Positions 5,630-6,925 of a stretch of DNA of 6,925 bases are shown in pieces. The stretch spans positions 1 to 6,925 of the forward strand of contig CAMZFJ010000092.1 in the NCBI GenBank assembly GCA_947306025.1. The letters are read 5' to 3'. The DNA is from an uncultured Fibrobacter sp. (GTDB lineage Bacteria > Fibrobacterota > Fibrobacteria > Fibrobacterales > Fibrobacteraceae). The notes under the pieces were generated by a model, which worked only from the letters and a program-made list of their open reading frames with translations, searched no databases and was not told the DNA's origin. The stretch's first letter is position 1. Each line of letters opens with the position of its first letter. A program made the translations under genes and the position numbers.

Positions 5630-6925
5630 TTATTCTTCTGTTTTTTCGGGGTTATCTTTGTTAAAGAGAGTGTCGTTTACGCAGCGAACCGAAAGGTAAT
5701 AGATATTCCAGTCTCTATCGCCGATATCCAGGGTATCGTGCAAAAAGCCTTTTTCTGCGAAGAGAGCACTACCCATGGTGCTCCAGAATGATGCCGAGGC
5801 TATTGAATTAAAATCAATGTGACGGCGCATCCCGGAATAGTATAAGTTATTGCGATCTCCGTGAATGTCTTGGGCATAACCGCCGAATGCGATGGAAAAA
5901 CCGTATGTATCCTTTTCCCCATAATATTTGGAGACTAGTTCTCTCATTCTGTGATTGGGAGCGGCAATGGATATAAGCTCATCGAATTCCTCTTCTTCTG
6001 GTAGGTGCCAGCCGTCCGGGCACACCTTGTTTGCTTCTCGAAATTTATAGAGCCTCCCGAAATTGTTACTATAGTCTGCATAGTAATAGTCCAGGTAGCA
6101 AACGCTGGAATTGGTCTTGTAGTTTAGGTTTTGTGCCATCCATTTTTGTGAGCCGATAATGGTTGTTTTGTAGGTTTGTCCGTCACGAGAGTCGGTAAAC
6201 TCTCCATAATCGATATCCGGGTTGAACAGTGAGTCTAGTATATTGGGGGCTGGTCCGCCTTTTATGCAAAAAAGATTTGCTGTCTCATGATCATGCCTGG
6301 TGAAATAGGGGCCATCGTCGGTTGCGAACATGATTGCCGTATTGTAGGTCGTTGAAAGTCCATTCCTTATAAAAATGGGTGCGGCAGACCGTTCTCCGTA
6401 AAAGTCCCATGCGAGTGAGGTTGAATGCTTTTCGTAATCGACAAAGACGGTATTATAACCGGTCGGTTTTAGGTCAAAACCATAGGCGTTCATGCCGTTT
6501 CCGCTGTTCCATCCAGACTTAGACTTGAGCATTTTGCCAGCAAAACAGATTCCGCCGACATTGTCGATGAGTTCCTGCCATTGTGCCGAGTCTGGTACAA
6601 CCCAACCATCCGGGCATGTTTCTCCTCCGAAAACGGGCCTGACCATTTCCTTGTATTTCATCCATGTTTGGTTCCCGATTTTTACGGTCTTATTACCCTC
6701 GAATTCACCATATTCGCAGTTGTCTGTATTGCCGATAAGGCAGGGCTTGACTTTGGGTGTCCATTTAACGTCTGTGCAATTTTCATCTCTTGATTTGATG
6801 GTGGAGGGGACATTTAGGTCCTGTATTGGTCTGTCGTCCAAGATGCATCGGAGTGCATGTAAGCTTTCTGATCGCTCGTCCTGATAGATTTCTGCATCCT
6901 TTTCTTCGATTGAGGCTAGTTTTAC
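5630..6925 (-). CDS. tandem FISUMP-domain protein, 5' end beyond the window
   Basis: The frame is open from the window edge (6925) to the TAA at 5632-5630, 431 codons. The first ATG-like start usable inside is only a TTG at 6841, and in-frame coding continues upstream (VKLASIEEKDAEIYQDERSE), so the true start and any signal peptide or lipobox lie outside. Two copies of the Fibrobacter succinogenes major paralogous domain are visible. The second (about 240-417) is canonical: DGQTYKTTIIGSQKWMAQNL, GRLYKF, VCPDGWHLPEEEEFDEL, DTYGFSIAFGGY, SASFWST, then LSVRCVND. The first (about 71-223) keeps VKIGNQTWM, TCPDGWVVPDSAQWQEL, KSKSGW, NAYGFDLKPTGYN and LFCIKGG, but lacks the MAQNLNY segment and the GRLY block. 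The family is generally predicted to be exported or surface-attached; its function is unknown. It lies 8 bases upstream of xerD, apparently co-transcribed. Confidence 0.88.
   Translation of the reverse strand, partial: VKLASIEEKDAEIYQDERSESLHALRCILDDRPIQDLNVPSTIKSRDENCTDVKWTPKVKPCLIGNTDNCEYGEFEGNKTVKIGNQTWMKYKEMVRPVFGGETCPDGWVVPDSAQWQELIDNVGGICFAGKMLKSKSGWNSGNGMNAYGFDLKPTGYNTVFVDYEKHSTSLAWDFYGERSAAPIFIRNGLSTTYNTAIMFATDDGPYFTRHDHETANLFCIKGGPAPNILDSLFNPDIDYGEFTDSRDGQTYKTTIIGSQKWMAQNLNYKTNSSVCYLDYYYADYSNNFGRLYKFREANKVCPDGWHLPEEEEFDELISIAAPNHRMRELVSKYYGEKDTYGFSIAFGGYAQDIHGDRNNLYYSGMRRHIDFNSIASASFWSTMGSALFAEKGFLHDTLDIGDRDWNIYYLSVRCVNDTLFNKDNPEKTEE
5675..6208 (-). other. FISUMP domain, copy 2 (canonical)
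   Basis: This domain runs from YGEFTDSRDGQTYKT to the final LSVRCVND. It carries the whole signature order: IIGSQKWMAQNLNY, a Cys/Tyr-rich loop (VCYLDYYYADYSNNFGRLY), VCPDGWHLP, YGFSIAFGGY, FWST and SVRCV. The three cysteines (in VCYL, VCPDGW and RCV) are at positions typical of the family. Confidence 0.85.
6257..6715 (-). other. FISUMP domain, copy 1 (divergent)
   Basis: It aligns with copy 2 at GEFEGNKTVKIGNQTWM, CPDGWVVPDSAQWQELI and NAYGFDLKPTGY, so an internal duplication or domain shuffling is visible at protein level. The segment between the WM and CPDGW motifs is only about 14 residues, against about 40 in copy 2, so the GRLY block is missing. The usual FWS(S/T) motif is not seen; AIMFATDDGPYF stands near its place. 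Confidence 0.75.

Overview
The window most likely comes from Fibrobacter or a close relative. The main reason is the gene at 5630-6925 (minus strand), which carries two copies of the FISUMP domain, a family known mainly from Fibrobacter. Several secreted beta-barrel proteins of unknown function and translation starts without a clear Shine-Dalgarno sequence also fit the Fibrobacterota/Bacteroidota neighbourhood. The genus assignment is an inference from protein content; there is no rRNA in the window.

The layout has two parts that converge on a 132-base gap (1119-1250). On the left, plus strand, is the 3' half of glgB (glycogen branching enzyme, 1-1118, cut by the window edge). It ends in a tandem stop and an intrinsic terminator at 1160-1196. 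On the right, everything from 6925 down to 1251 is on the minus strand and packed like one operon. In transcription order it holds a FISUMP-domain protein (5' end outside the window), a XerD-type tyrosine recombinase, a 399-residue exported helical-plus-barrel protein, a 527-residue exported protein of the same architecture, and a 211-residue exported 8-stranded barrel. The gaps between them are 8, 30, 1 and 2 bases, with no terminator between genes.

glgB and xerD have recognisable housekeeping roles: alpha-1,6 branching of glycogen, and site-specific recombination that resolves chromosome dimers. The three barrel genes are not recognised as a named family. All three have Sec signal peptides. 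Their C-terminal parts share the alternating strand pattern and short aromatic periplasmic turns of small outer-membrane barrels, and two of them share an FWNNV motif, so they may be diverged relatives. They are also visibly richer in A+T than glgB and xerD. How a recombinase, a FISUMP protein and an envelope barrel cluster would work together cannot be read from the sequence. The tight spacing implies co-transcription, not a proven common function.

No tRNA, rRNA, CRISPR array, insertion sequence or attachment site was seen. The only gene-free stretch longer than a few tens of bases is 1119-1250, which holds the glgB terminator.
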